The notes: a model not told the origin generated them from the letters alone. 14,309 bases of DNA from CAITUY01 sp964611575 (GCA_964611575.1 CAZTAJ010000110.1:1-14309), one strand, 5' to 3'. Shown: positions 1 to 8,126, counted from the first letter of the stretch. Numbers and translations are program-made.

Positions 1-271
1 CTCGGGCAACCGCACTCAGGCCGTCTTCGACCTCTTCAAAGCCGGACGGCTCTACGCGCATGCCATCACGGTCTGCGACGAAGCCAGCGCCGATCGTTGC
101 CCGGTCTTCGCCGGCATCACCCGGCGCGAGCACTGGAGTTTCCCCGATCCGGCGGCCTTCACGGGCTCCGATGAGGAGCGCCTGGCCCAAACGCGCAGGG
201 TCCGCGACGCGATCCGTGCCCGGATCGAGGACTGGGTGCGCGGGGTGAACAACAACAGTGTGTTGAAGTGA
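1..271 (+). CDS. arsC: Arsenate reductase ArsC, LMW protein tyrosine phosphatase type (3' part only)
   Basis: The last 89 codons of a gene that enters from the left edge (reading frame starts at base 2, TGA at 269-271). The visible protein has the C-terminal half of thioredoxin-type ArsC: QAVFDLFKAGRLYAHAITVCDEAS, then the CPVF segment, the REHWSFPDP motif whose Asp is the general acid in this fold, and a TGSDEERL helix followed by a VRDAIRARIEDW helix. The family reduces arsenate to arsenite in the cytoplasm for export. The N-terminal CX5R phosphate-binding loop lies outside the window and cannot be checked. The close match to ArsC rather than to a true tyrosine phosphatase rests on the CDEAS...CPVF and HWSFPDP signatures. 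It has no evident link to the glycan genes further right; the gene that follows converges on it. Confidence 0.88.
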   Translation, partial: SGNRTQAVFDLFKAGRLYAHAITVCDEASADRCPVFAGITRREHWSFPDPAAFTGSDEERLAQTRRVRDAIRARIEDWVRGVNNNSVLK

Positions 272-393
272 AACCGACGCCCGCCAGCTCCAGCAGTTGA
301 CCGGAGTTGCAGGGCGTGCGATCTCCCCGGGGCGAAACCACGCGGCGGGTTTCCACCTCATGGGCGATGGGTGAGTCCCCTTGGGCCTTCCGC
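272..393. other. Convergent intergenic stretch with two weak hairpins
   Basis: This gap lies between the stop of the arsC-like gene and the stop of the minus-strand kinase, so a bidirectional terminator is expected. Two short inverted repeats are visible: GAAACC/GGTTTC at 334-339 and 348-353 with an 8-base loop, and GGCCT/AGGCC at 384-388 and 396-400, which overlaps the kinase stop codon. Neither is followed by a T-run on either strand, so intrinsic termination is only a weak possibility. Confidence 0.2.
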
Positions 394-2475
394 CTAGGCC
401 GTCACGGGGTGCGACGAGGCCAACGCGCGCGAATCCTCCGGCGGGAGGATGGGCTGTTCCGCGGCCAGTTGCCGGCAACGAACGATCAGTTCGTCCGCCG
501 TGAACGGTTTATACAGCACCGGTTGTCCCAGTTCCTCGAGATCCTCTGTCAGGTCTGCGCTGCCGGCATCGCCCGTCACAAAAAGCGTCCGCAGGGCGAG
601 TTCGGGGCGATGCTCCCGAACCCAGCGGTACAGGGTGAGCCCGTCCACGTCGGGCATGCGCACATCGGAGATGAGCATGTCGAAGCGGTCGTTCTCGATC
701 CGTTCGATGGCGTGCCGCCCGTTATGGACGCGCTCCACCTGCCACCCCATGGCGCGGCGGACCGTCTCCTGGACCAGCGCCGTGATGTACTGCTCATCGT
801 CCACGATCATCAACCGGAAACGGCCGGCGCTCGGCGGCGGTTCGCCTCGCACGCCGGAGCAGACCCCACCGTGCCGCACCACGGCCATGCCGGCCGGCGC
901 CAGCGGCAGGCTAATCCGGAAACGGGTGCCGACGCCGACGTTGCTGTCCACCGCAATCGTCCCCTTGTGCTGCCGGACGATGCTCAGGCAAACCGACAGG
1001 CCCAGGCCCGTGCCGCGGTTCACGGGTTTGGTGGTGAAGAAAGGATCGAAGACTCGGCTGATGTGTTCGGTCTTGATCCCATGTCCCGTATCGCTCACTT
1101 CGAGCACCGCTTGACCCATGTCTTCCCGCACGTGAATGCGCAACTCGCGCGTCGGCACGTCTTCCATGGCATCCGTCGCGTTCATCATCAGATTCAAGAG
1201 CATCTGCTTGATCTGCGATGCATCAGCCATGATGGGGAGGGGAACGTCAGGTTTTTCGATCCGGAGCGCCGTTCCGGTCTTACGCATACGGTAACTGAGT
1301 ATGCCGCCCGCGTCGGCGACCAGACTGCCGAGATCGCATGGGGCCATCTCCAGAGCCGCCGGGCGGGACAACTGAAGCAACTGGCGCACGAGTTTTGCCG
1401 CTTCTGTGGCGCTGTCGAGGATCATGGTGCAATAGGAGGCGGCGTTGTGATTTGACGCGGCCGTGCCGATCTCTTCGTAAAGCAGGTCGGCAAAACCGAC
1501 GACAGGAGAAAGCTTGTTGTTCAACTCATGGGCGATCCCGCCGACCAGCGATTCGAACAGCGAGGATTTCTCGTTGATCGCCACCTGCCGCTCCAGGGCC
1601 CTCTGCTCGGTTACATCATGGAACTGGATACAGACCTGGCCGGTCTCCACGATCCAGTTGACGAAAAAGCGGAACAGCCTCTCTCTGCCGTCGGCTGTGC
1701 GGACAACGAAGTCCCGCTCGGAGGCGAGCGCACCGCTGGTGTCGGCTTCGTGTTTGCACAGCAGGTCCAGGAACGCCTGACGTTGGTCCGCGGATATCCA
1801 ATCCGCCATGTTGCGGGAGGCGAAGCCGCTGCCCGCTCCCGGTCCGATCATGGCCTCGGCCCGGGGGTTGCAGACGTCGACCAAACCGTCGTTGTTCAGC
1901 AGGGCGATGCCCAGTGCGCTGTTCTTCAGGAGCGCGTCGTAGCGTCCCTGCGACTGACGCAGTTCGTTGAGACTGCGGAAGAGTTGTTGGTTTTTCTCCG
2001 CCAGTTCCGTTTGCTGGGCAATGGCCAGGCGCGATTGCTCGGTGATGATGCCGGACTGCAGGGCGATGAGCCGGCGGACGGGAATCATGCCCACGTATTC
2101 GCCGGTCCGGCTCAACAGCGCCACGTCGTCATAGAAGCTCTTGCCGGTCCGGGAGAGGGCCTGGCTGAGCACGCTCATCAGGTCACATCCGTGTGAGATG
2201 GCCAGCGCGTCGGGGATGAGCCGTGTCGCCACGGGTTGCTTGGCGTAGAGCGAAAACCCGAACCGTGCGCCGAGCAGAAAGCCGACATGCCCCCGCGATG
2301 TCGTGCCGATGTATCGTCCATTCTCCGTGACAGCCACGAACTCGTGTTCGTGTTGCCGGAAGGCGTTGTAGACGGCCTCCAGCGGCTGTTGCGCCGGCAC
2401 GGCGCGCTGGTGCTCGACGATCCTGGCGAGGTCGAATTCGCCATTCAAGAAAGCTTGGCCCGTATCGCTTGACAT
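394..2475 (-). CDS. Hybrid sensor histidine kinase with CBS-like pair, PAS, HisKA, HATPase and receiver domains
   Basis: 693 residues from the ATG at 2475, chosen because GAGGGAGAG sits just upstream; a GTG at 2535 would add 20 unremarkable residues. No membrane segment is evident, so it is probably cytoplasmic. Residues about 15-145 look like two CBS-type modules, followed by a coiled-coil-like linker (about 146-178) and a PAS domain (about 178-290). The HisKA H-box has the phospho-acceptor H316 (GGIAHELNN). The ATPase shows the N-box (N428/N432), DTGHGI (462-467), FDPFFTTK (476-483) and GTGLGLS (488-494). The C-terminal receiver (about 554-673) has D559/D560, phospho-acceptor D604, T634 and K656, so all catalytic residues are present. 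There is no HPt or output domain, so a partner elsewhere is likely. It is divergent from the glycan cluster and could regulate it, but that is inference. Confidence 0.95.
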   Translation of the reverse strand: MSSDTGQAFLNGEFDLARIVEHQRAVPAQQPLEAVYNAFRQHEHEFVAVTENGRYIGTTSRGHVGFLLGARFGFSLYAKQPVATRLIPDALAISHGCDLMSVLSQALSRTGKSFYDDVALLSRTGEYVGMIPVRRLIALQSGIITEQSRLAIAQQTELAEKNQQLFRSLNELRQSQGRYDALLKNSALGIALLNNDGLVDVCNPRAEAMIGPGAGSGFASRNMADWISADQRQAFLDLLCKHEADTSGALASERDFVVRTADGRERLFRFFVNWIVETGQVCIQFHDVTEQRALERQVAINEKSSLFESLVGGIAHELNNKLSPVVGFADLLYEEIGTAASNHNAASYCTMILDSATEAAKLVRQLLQLSRPAALEMAPCDLGSLVADAGGILSYRMRKTGTALRIEKPDVPLPIMADASQIKQMLLNLMMNATDAMEDVPTRELRIHVREDMGQAVLEVSDTGHGIKTEHISRVFDPFFTTKPVNRGTGLGLSVCLSIVRQHKGTIAVDSNVGVGTRFRISLPLAPAGMAVVRHGGVCSGVRGEPPPSAGRFRLMIVDDEQYITALVQETVRRAMGWQVERVHNGRHAIERIENDRFDMLISDVRMPDVDGLTLYRWVREHRPELALRTLFVTGDAGSADLTEDLEELGQPVLYKPFTADELIVRCRQLAAEQPILPPEDSRALASSHPVTA

Positions 2476-2482
2476 GCTGTAA

Positions 2483-2491
2483 CTCTCCCTC
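2483..2491 (-). promoter_or_regulatory. Ribosome binding site of the hybrid kinase
   Basis: On the minus strand GAGGGAGAG precedes the ATG at 2475, with its GGAG core 9 bases away. It supports this start over the in-frame upstream GTG at 2535. Confidence 0.65.
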
Positions 2492-2686
2492 GTCTGTGTT
2501 CGCACTCTGCTAGGCGGGGGTTTGTTCTCGGTCACACGGCGCTGCCGTTACCGAACCGCCGGATAGAGAACCGCCCGCGCGTTTGCCGCCCGCAACAAGC
2601 GGTCGTTTCAACAGAATCCTAACCGCGGGCCAACACGCCCGTGATGGTGGGCCCGGATACTCAGTGCCGGCTCAAAACGCGGGACT

Positions 2687-2691
2687 GGAGG
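2687..2691 (+). promoter_or_regulatory. Ribosome binding site of the first glycan-cluster gene
   Basis: GGAGG, 10 bases upstream of the ATG at 2702. It favours that start over the internal Met at residue 16. Confidence 0.5.
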
Positions 2692-2701
2692 CAGCAGTTT
2701 C

Positions 2702-4417
2702 ATGAAAGTTGGATTCACCACTATTGGATTTGGCGGGTGCCGGGAAATGGGTTTCCGGCGCCTCATCCTGCTGGCCCTGGGCGGCGCCCTGCTGGGCGAG
2801 GCCGTGTTCCTGCCCCATTGGCCTCGCGCCGAAACGGCGTGGGCCTTGGCGCGTGTTGCGCTGCTTGCCCTTTCCTTCGCCGCGCTGCTCCCGGTCGTGG
2901 CGAAACGGCAAACGGCCGCAGCGGGGCAGCCGCCCCAGTTCCCATTCTCCCGTCGCATGCCTTTCTTCTTGGCCGGTGCCCTGGCGGTCTTCATTCTGCT
3001 GGGCGGCGGCATGAACCAGTGGCGGGCCGATGCCGTTCTGAGCAACTGGGCGGACACCGTCTCGTACTTCACGCAGGCCAGGATCTTCGCTCAGGGGCAT
3101 CTTGCCGTCGCCAGCCCCGAGCCTCACGAGTTTTTTGACACCCCGTATATGTTCAACCAAGGCCGCGCGTTTTCCAAGTATCCGCCCGGTTGGCCGGCGT
3201 TGCTGGCGGCGGGCGTACGGGTGGGCCTGCCCTGGATTCTCAATCCGCTGATCATGGCACTGACACTCGCCGCCGTGTTCGCGCTCGGGCGGCACCTCTA
3301 CGACAACGAGACCGCGGCCATGGCCACGGGCCTCATGGCGGTGTCCGTGCATGTGGTGTACCATGCGAGCACCTATTTTTCCGAACCGCTGGGTATGCTT
3401 CTCTCCGCGCTTGGGGTTCTCACTGTGCTGAAGGCCCTTCGATCAGGCTCCCTGTGGGCAGGGTTCCTGGCGGGCTGCTGCTGGGGTGCCCTGTTCCTGG
3501 TCCGTCCCTACACGGCCCTGGCCCTGGCCCTTCCGGTGGCGGTCTGCGGATTGCCGCTGCTGCTGGCGCGTCCGCGCGCGGGATACGTGGTCGCCGGCCT
3601 GATCCCATTCACCGGCCTGGTGGCCCTTCATCTGTGGTACAACCACCTCAGCACCGGTTCAGCCTTCAGCTTTCCATTCAGCCTCTACAACGCCCATGAC
3701 CGATTGGGTTTTGGGCTCCGCGCGCTCGACACGCATTTCCCGCTGACGCCGTACGGCTTGAAGGACGCCCTCCGCCTTCTGGTCAGAACGGCCGTGATGG
3801 CGAACGTATTCTTCATACCGCTCGGCTTCGTGTTCGCGGGGGTCGCGCTCGCCACGAAACCGCGGTCGGAAGATCGGCTGCCGCTACTGTGCTTCGTGAG
3901 CGTCGTCCTGTTTCACTTCTTCTACTTCGCGCAGCAGGAGCGCTACTGGCTGCCGGCTTTCTTCGCCCTGGCCCTTCTCGCGGCGAAGGGGATCCAGCGG
4001 ACGGGCGCGGCGATCGCGGCGCGCGTTCCCGGCTATCCGGCGCAACGGACCGCCCGGATGCTGTTCGCCCTGGTGGCGGTTAGTTCCCTCGCCATCACCG
4101 CCCACAGACTGGGGCGCGAGGAGTTCCCCATGCGCCGCGGACTGACGGACCCGTTTGACCGCGTCGCCGAGGCCGGTCTGACGAACGCCGTGGTCTTCCT
4201 GGCGTCGTCACCGGTGCCGAATGTCGGCCACTACATCCAGCTCGCGCCGGACGGCGACGCGCCGGTGCTGTTCGCGCGCGACCTGGGAGCACGCAACATC
4301 GAACTCCTACGCCACCACCCCGACCGGGCGGCCTACCGCTACGAATACGACTCCGCCGCCGCGCGGGGATGGCTCCACTCCCTGGCCCCGCCTGGAACCG
4401 GTTCAACGGAGAACTAA
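2702..4417 (+). CDS. GT-C-type polytopic membrane glycosyltransferase (PMT/ArnT-like, GT39-like)
   Basis: 571 residues with many hydrophobic helices (first two at about 17-35 and 45-66, next about 87-104, then spread to about 465). The GT-C hallmark is the first large periplasmic loop after an N-terminal helix. Here NWADTVSYFTQARIFAQG (115-132) carries the candidate catalytic D118, followed by GRAFSKYPPGWPALLA (154-169), a signature of GT39/ArnT-like proteins. The arginine in FLVRPYTAL (265-273) also fits. A soluble C-terminal part (about 480-571) follows the last helix, as in many family members. These enzymes use polyprenyl-phosphate sugars on the periplasmic face to glycosylate lipids or proteins; donor and acceptor cannot be told from sequence. 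It opens the plus-strand glycan locus. A Met at residue 16 is an alternative start, but the ATG at 2702 has the better ribosome binding site. Confidence 0.82.
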   Translation: MKVGFTTIGFGGCREMGFRRLILLALGGALLGEAVFLPHWPRAETAWALARVALLALSFAALLPVVAKRQTAAAGQPPQFPFSRRMPFFLAGALAVFILLGGGMNQWRADAVLSNWADTVSYFTQARIFAQGHLAVASPEPHEFFDTPYMFNQGRAFSKYPPGWPALLAAGVRVGLPWILNPLIMALTLAAVFALGRHLYDNETAAMATGLMAVSVHVVYHASTYFSEPLGMLLSALGVLTVLKALRSGSLWAGFLAGCCWGALFLVRPYTALALALPVAVCGLPLLLARPRAGYVVAGLIPFTGLVALHLWYNHLSTGSAFSFPFSLYNAHDRLGFGLRALDTHFPLTPYGLKDALRLLVRTAVMANVFFIPLGFVFAGVALATKPRSEDRLPLLCFVSVVLFHFFYFAQQERYWLPAFFALALLAAKGIQRTGAAIAARVPGYPAQRTARMLFALVAVSSLAITAHRLGREEFPMRRGLTDPFDRVAEAGLTNAVVFLASSPVPNVGHYIQLAPDGDAPVLFARDLGARNIELLRHHPDRAAYRYEYDSAAARGWLHSLAPPGTGSTEN

Positions 4418-4504
4418 CACGCCCCAAACGCAAACACCACGCGGAGTTCGGATCATGAGGATTCGGTGGTTGGATCCAATGACTCCCACGTCCCGGCACA
4501 CATC

Positions 4505-5650
4505 ATGCGGATTGCCCACATATGCACGAAGTTCAACCGCATCAGTGAAACGTTCATTTACGACCTCATCGTCGGCCTAGAGCACGCGGGGACGGAGAAT
4601 CATGTCCTCACGGCCGCCCGCGTGAATGTGACGGAACGGCCCTTTCCCCGGGTGCAGGTCCTGCCGGTGCCCCTGTGGCAACAGGCCGCCTTCGCGATAC
4701 GGAAGCACTGGCTGAACGTCTATCGTTTCCCCTTGCCGCCGCGAGCCGCCCGCGAGGCGCTTCAGGCTATCCGTCCGAACGTCATCCTGGCGCATTTTGG
4801 CGGGATGGGCGCCACCATCGCGCCGGTGGCGCTGGAACTGGGTATTCCGCTGGTCGTTGTCTTTCACGCCTTCGATCTCTTCATGCGCCAGTTCCGGCCG
4901 GCGACCTACACGGCGCTTTGGGCAGCGGGCGCACAAGCCGTTGTTGTCTCCGAACATGGAAGACGGCGGCTGCTCGAGCTTGGTTGTCCGGCAGGAAAGA
5001 TCCGGGTGATTCACTGCGGCGTGGATATCTCGCGGTTTGCGGCGGAAGACCGGCAACCAGGCTCAAACGTCCTTCGCCTTGTGACCATCGGACGGCTGGT
5101 GGAGAAGAAAGGGTCTGACGACCTGATCCGTGCCGTGGCCGCGGTCCGGGGACGCACGTCGCCGCCGGTCTGTCTGGATATCTGGGGTGAGGGCCCCTTG
5201 AAGCAGCGCCTTGAAGGCCTGGTGCGCAGGCTGAGCTTGCAGGATTCGGTGACCTTCAGAGGCATTGCCGCCAGCCAGGATATTCCACAACTTCTCCGCC
5301 AGTACGACGCCTTTGTCCTGCCCAGCAAGACCGCCCGCAACGGCGACAAGGAAGGCATCCCGATCACCATTCTGGAGGCGCAAGCCGCCGGCCTGCCCGT
5401 GGTGGCGACGCTCCACGGAGGGATTGCGGAGGCCCTCCCGCCGGCGAATCGCAGCCTGCTCGCGCGGGAGGGCGATGCGGAGGATCTGGCGCGGAAGCTG
5501 GTTTCGGTGGAGGCACAGCGCGGCCAGTGGCCGGAAATGGGGGCGTGCGGCCGAGAGTGGGTCCGGCGCCATTTCTCGCTTGCGGCGGAAGTCGAAGCCT
5601 ACCGCCGGCTGCTGAATGACATCGCGGCCCGTCCGGAGCGGCGGGCATGA
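4505..5650 (+). CDS. GT4-family glycosyltransferase (GT-B fold)
   Basis: 381 residues from the ATG at 4505, chosen because homologues in this family begin MRIAHIC...SETFI; an in-frame GTG at 4466 would add 13 residues with no family character, and neither start has a clear ribosome binding site. The N-terminal Rossmann domain (1 to about 180) contains the SETFIYDLI acceptor-side motif and ILAHFGG (94-100). The C-terminal domain has IGRLVEKKG (195-203), with R197 and K201/K202 likely contacting the donor phosphates, IWGEGPL (226-232), and the EX7E motif with E283 and E291. This is a cytoplasmic retaining transferase that uses a nucleotide-sugar donor to extend a lipid-linked glycan. Its stop overlaps the next start (ATGA), which indicates translational coupling to the methyltransferase. 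The exact sugar is unknown. Confidence 0.93.
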   Translation: MRIAHICTKFNRISETFIYDLIVGLEHAGTENHVLTAARVNVTERPFPRVQVLPVPLWQQAAFAIRKHWLNVYRFPLPPRAAREALQAIRPNVILAHFGGMGATIAPVALELGIPLVVVFHAFDLFMRQFRPATYTALWAAGAQAVVVSEHGRRRLLELGCPAGKIRVIHCGVDISRFAAEDRQPGSNVLRLVTIGRLVEKKGSDDLIRAVAAVRGRTSPPVCLDIWGEGPLKQRLEGLVRRLSLQDSVTFRGIAASQDIPQLLRQYDAFVLPSKTARNGDKEGIPITILEAQAAGLPVVATLHGGIAEALPPANRSLLAREGDAEDLARKLVSVEAQRGQWPEMGACGREWVRRHFSLAAEVEAYRRLLNDIAARPERRA

Positions 5651-6507
5651 AGATCGTTCCGGCCCCGCATGACCTGCGCGCGCAGTATGAAGCCGAACAA
5701 CGGTGGGCGGCGCGCATCCGCGCCGCGCCTCCCGCCCTGCGGGCGGCCGTGACCGAGACCGTCTACTCCGAGTTCCACTCCCGGTTCGCCCGGGCGGGGG
5801 ACCATCGCCTGGGCGCCACGCCGCACAAGGAACACCTGCTGAACGCCCTGTTGCCGCGACGGGGGCGCATCCTGGAGTTCGGCTGCGGCCACGGCGATAC
5901 ACTGGCAGCGCTGGCAGGCGAAGGACGAGAGGTCTTGGGCAGCGATGTGTCTGAGGCGGCCGTTGCGGAAGCCCGCCGCCGCTTTCCCCACCTGCGTTTC
6001 GTCCGCGACGACGGCGCGGCCTTCGAGGCCGAAGAAGGGACGTTCGACGCCGTCTTCTGTGTCGACGTGATCGAGCACCTCCATCCCGAGGACGTGCCGG
6101 CCCACCTCGCCCGCCTGTGCCGCTGTCTCAAGCCCGGCGGCCTCTGTGTCGTCATGACGCCGCACGCCAGAGTGGGTCCGCATGACGTGTCGCGGTTCTT
6201 CAGTCCCCACCCAACGGGTCTCCACCTGCGCGAGTACTCCTACCGGGACCTCGCGTCACTTGGCCGGCGGGCGGGGTTCGCGAGGCCGCGCAGCCCGCTG
6301 CTGCCGTTCCGGTGCTACCGGTTCACGCCCCGGCTGGCCGCGCGCTCGCTCGTCCCGGCGGCGTGGAAGGAGAGCCTGGAAGCCATGCTCCGACTTCCGT
6401 TCCCCGGTCGCGTGGCCGTCTTCAAGATCCTGGCGCTTCACACCGTCTGTCTGGTCATGCGCCGCCCGCCAGGGCGCCGCGACCGCGACGCCGAGGAGAG
6501 GACCTAG
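5647..6507 (+). CDS. Class I SAM-dependent methyltransferase (Methyltransf_23/UbiG-like)
   Basis: 286 residues; the start overlaps the stop of the GT4 gene by 4 bases. Motif I is ILEFGCGHGD (75-84), with the glycine-rich SAM loop. D100 at the end of strand beta-2 should bind the ribose hydroxyls. FDAVFCVDVIEHLHPED (133-149) is the motif II/acidic region, and LKPGGLCVVMTPH (161-173) is motif III. The N-terminal 60 residues form a helical cap. The C-terminal portion, after FSPHPTGLHLREYS, is basic and mildly hydrophobic, perhaps lying at the membrane. In glycan clusters such proteins methylate sugars or a chain end. Its tight packing between a glycosyltransferase and the flippase supports that role here, though the substrate is not shown by the sequence. 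Confidence 0.9.
   Translation: MKIVPAPHDLRAQYEAEQRWAARIRAAPPALRAAVTETVYSEFHSRFARAGDHRLGATPHKEHLLNALLPRRGRILEFGCGHGDTLAALAGEGREVLGSDVSEAAVAEARRRFPHLRFVRDDGAAFEAEEGTFDAVFCVDVIEHLHPEDVPAHLARLCRCLKPGGLCVVMTPHARVGPHDVSRFFSPHPTGLHLREYSYRDLASLGRRAGFARPRSPLLPFRCYRFTPRLAARSLVPAAWKESLEAMLRLPFPGRVAVFKILALHTVCLVMRRPPGRRDRDAEERT
6493..6502 (+). promoter_or_regulatory. Ribosome binding site of the flippase gene
   Basis: GAGGAGAGGA lies across the end of the methyltransferase gene and precedes the ATG at 6512. It fixes the flippase start even though the frame stays open well upstream of it. Confidence 0.65.
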
Positions 6508-6511
6508 CGCC

Positions 6512-8002
6512 ATGTCGCTCGGGTCCACGGGCATGGGGCTGACCGCGCTTCGGGTGATCAACGCCGCGCTGGGTCTGTTCCTAAGCATGGCGCTCGCCGC
6601 GGTCTTCGGGGTCGGCCGGGAGGTGGATGCGTTGTTCGTGGCCATGTCCGTGGCGGTCTTCCTGGCGCGCGACTTGTCGCGCGTCATCCGCACGGCGGGC
6701 GTTCCCTGCCTGGTGGAACATGACGCCGGACAGGGGTGCGCCGATTTCCCGGCCGCATTCCATGGCACCGCGCTCGTCCTGGCGGCAGGAAGCGCCGCGC
6801 TGGTCTGGGTGGCCGCGCCGTGGCTTGTCCGACTCACCTCGCCCGGCTTCGACGCCGAAGCCGCCTTACAGGCGCAGCGGCTGCTGCGGCTGCTCGCGCC
6901 ATCGTTCCTGCTGTTCGTGCTCTTCGGTTCGGCTCAGGCGGTGTTTCATGCCCGCCGCCGGTTCTTCGCGCCGGAGATTGGCGAGACGGTTTGGCGGGTC
7001 ATGGCCATTGCGGCTCTTTTCACCCTGGGCCGCCGCGCGGGCGTGGAGGCCTATGCGGCGGGCCTGCTGCTGGCGGCATTCGTCCAATGGCTGGCGCTGC
7101 TGGTCATCGCCGCCCGCGTCGGACTGCACGTCCTGCCGGCCCGCTGGACGCCGATCCGGCTGCGCGCGCTGCGCCCGTTCTGGCTCGGCGCCACGGTGGT
7201 GCTGTGCTCCGTGGGGCAGATGCAGATCGAAGGGATCCTGGATCGCGCCATCATCTCCTACATGGCGCCGGGCTCCATCGCGCTGTTTTCGTATGCCGAA
7301 CGCCTGGCCCACATGATGCCGATGCTGCTCTCGACCAGCCTTCTGATCCCCTGGCTCCCCGAGATCGCGCGAATCCGCGCGCGGGTGGGAGACCCGCTCC
7401 GACTGGCGAAGCAGGGGGCCCTTTTCCTGGCCGGGTTGGGCGCGCTGCTGGCGGTCGTCATCGCCTGGGCGGCGCGCGATGCCGTCACGTTCCTGCTGTT
7501 GAGGGGCAAGTTCGACGCCGCTTCTGGGGACGTCGTGATCATGGCGCTGCGGGTGTTCGCCCTGGGGATCCCCGCCATCTTCTGCGTGCAGTGCCTCGCG
7601 GGATTGTATGTCGTGGAACGCAACCTGAAGGCGATGGTTCGCATGGGCATCGTCGCCGTGCTCGCGCATGCCGCCGGCAACCTCGCTTTGCACCGCTGGG
7701 GCGTGCCCGGCATCGCGCTTTCCGGCTCGCTCACCATCTGGCTCGTGGCGTTCTATCTCTGGTGGCGCATCCGTTCGCGGGAGTCGGTGTGGTTCGACTG
7801 GCCGCGTTTCGCGGCCGCCATGGGGGCCGTACTGGTCCTCCTGTATGCCATTCCCTGGGAGGCCTACCTGCCTTGGGCGCCCCTGCGCGTCGCTGGCGGC
7901 GCGCTCGCGGCGTGGGGCGCCTACACCGCCGTCATGTGGCCCGCCCTCCGCCGCATGCAGGCCTACGAGCGCGAAGCCACGCGATCGGATGCCTCGCGCT
8001 GA
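6512..8002 (+). CDS. MurJ/MviN-like lipid-linked oligosaccharide flippase (MOP superfamily)
   Basis: 496 residues, nearly all in hydrophobic helices, with a length close to MurJ (about 510). The frame is open from 6182, but that part is the methyltransferase gene read in another frame; the ATG at 6512 has a strong ribosome binding site and gives the expected N-terminus. Recognisable MurJ-like stretches are the N-terminal GVGREVDALFVAMS (33-46), the APSFLLFVLFGSAQAVFHARRRFFAPEI region (129-156), and YMAPGSIALFSYAERL (250-265) followed by PWLPEIARI. MurJ itself flips lipid II. Because this copy sits among glycan genes next to a phosphoglycosyltransferase, I infer that it carries the undecaprenyl-linked product of this cluster across the inner membrane, the role Wzx plays elsewhere. 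A housekeeping MurJ role cannot be excluded. Confidence 0.85.
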   Translation: MSLGSTGMGLTALRVINAALGLFLSMALAAVFGVGREVDALFVAMSVAVFLARDLSRVIRTAGVPCLVEHDAGQGCADFPAAFHGTALVLAAGSAALVWVAAPWLVRLTSPGFDAEAALQAQRLLRLLAPSFLLFVLFGSAQAVFHARRRFFAPEIGETVWRVMAIAALFTLGRRAGVEAYAAGLLLAAFVQWLALLVIAARVGLHVLPARWTPIRLRALRPFWLGATVVLCSVGQMQIEGILDRAIISYMAPGSIALFSYAERLAHMMPMLLSTSLLIPWLPEIARIRARVGDPLRLAKQGALFLAGLGALLAVVIAWAARDAVTFLLLRGKFDAASGDVVIMALRVFALGIPAIFCVQCLAGLYVVERNLKAMVRMGIVAVLAHAAGNLALHRWGVPGIALSGSLTIWLVAFYLWWRIRSRESVWFDWPRFAAAMGAVLVLLYAIPWEAYLPWAPLRVAGGALAAWGAYTAVMWPALRRMQAYEREATRSDASR

Positions 8003-8126
8003 ACCGGACCCGACAGACCGAAAACTACCCAAGCCCTAATCGTCGCCTCATCGCCGCACGGCACCCTAGGCTCAATCGTTTTGCGGGGATGGGTTCAACG
8101 GCTTTCTTGAGGGGGGGGCGACGGGC
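8003..8126 (+). other. Intergenic leader before the sugar transferase, with a G8 tract
   Basis: This is the widest gap between successive plus-strand genes, 124 bases. No terminator hairpin or clear promoter is visible. A run of eight Gs (8111-8118) forms part of the purine-rich sequence starting GAGG at 8109, which also serves as the ribosome binding site 8 bases before the ATG at 8127. Confidence 0.4.

Larger units (their letters stand above)
2476..2701. other. Divergent intergenic region between kinase and glycan cluster
   Basis: About 226 bp that must hold the promoters of the minus-strand kinase and of the plus-strand glycan genes. I see no convincing -35/-10 pair: a perfect TTGACA at 2469-2474 lies inside the kinase start and lacks a -10 at the right distance. 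Visible structure is a direct repeat GAACCGCC (2553-2560 and 2568-2575, 15 bases apart) and an inverted repeat CGGGCC/GGCCCG (2626-2631 and 2650-2655), the latter just upstream of the first glycan gene. Either could be an operator or leader structure, but both are short and GC-rich, so chance is possible. Confidence 0.3.

Noticed and set aside
334..400. Intrinsic terminator between the arsC-like gene and the kinase
   Set aside because: The two hairpins are short (5-6 bp) and no T-run follows on either strand, so I list the stretch only as intergenic with weak hairpins.
307..1455. Plus-strand open frame of 382 codons
   Set aside because: It lies antisense to the kinase domain and receiver of the minus-strand hybrid kinase, whose motifs are complete. 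The plus-strand translation has no recognisable domain and is a by-product of GC-rich codon use.
2469..2497. TTGACA as a -35 box for the glycan genes
   Set aside because: The hexamer is perfect, but no TATAAT-like sequence follows at 16-18 bases, and it lies within the start of the opposing kinase gene more than 220 bases from the first glycan ATG.
6182..6511. N-terminal extension of the flippase frame by 110 codons
   Set aside because: This DNA encodes the C-terminal part of the methyltransferase in another frame; the extension is arginine- and serine-rich without family character, and a good ribosome binding site precedes the ATG at 6512.
6866..8032. Minus-strand open frame of 388 codons
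   Set aside because: Antisense shadow of the flippase, rich in Gln, Arg and Gly, with no domain and no ribosome binding site of note.
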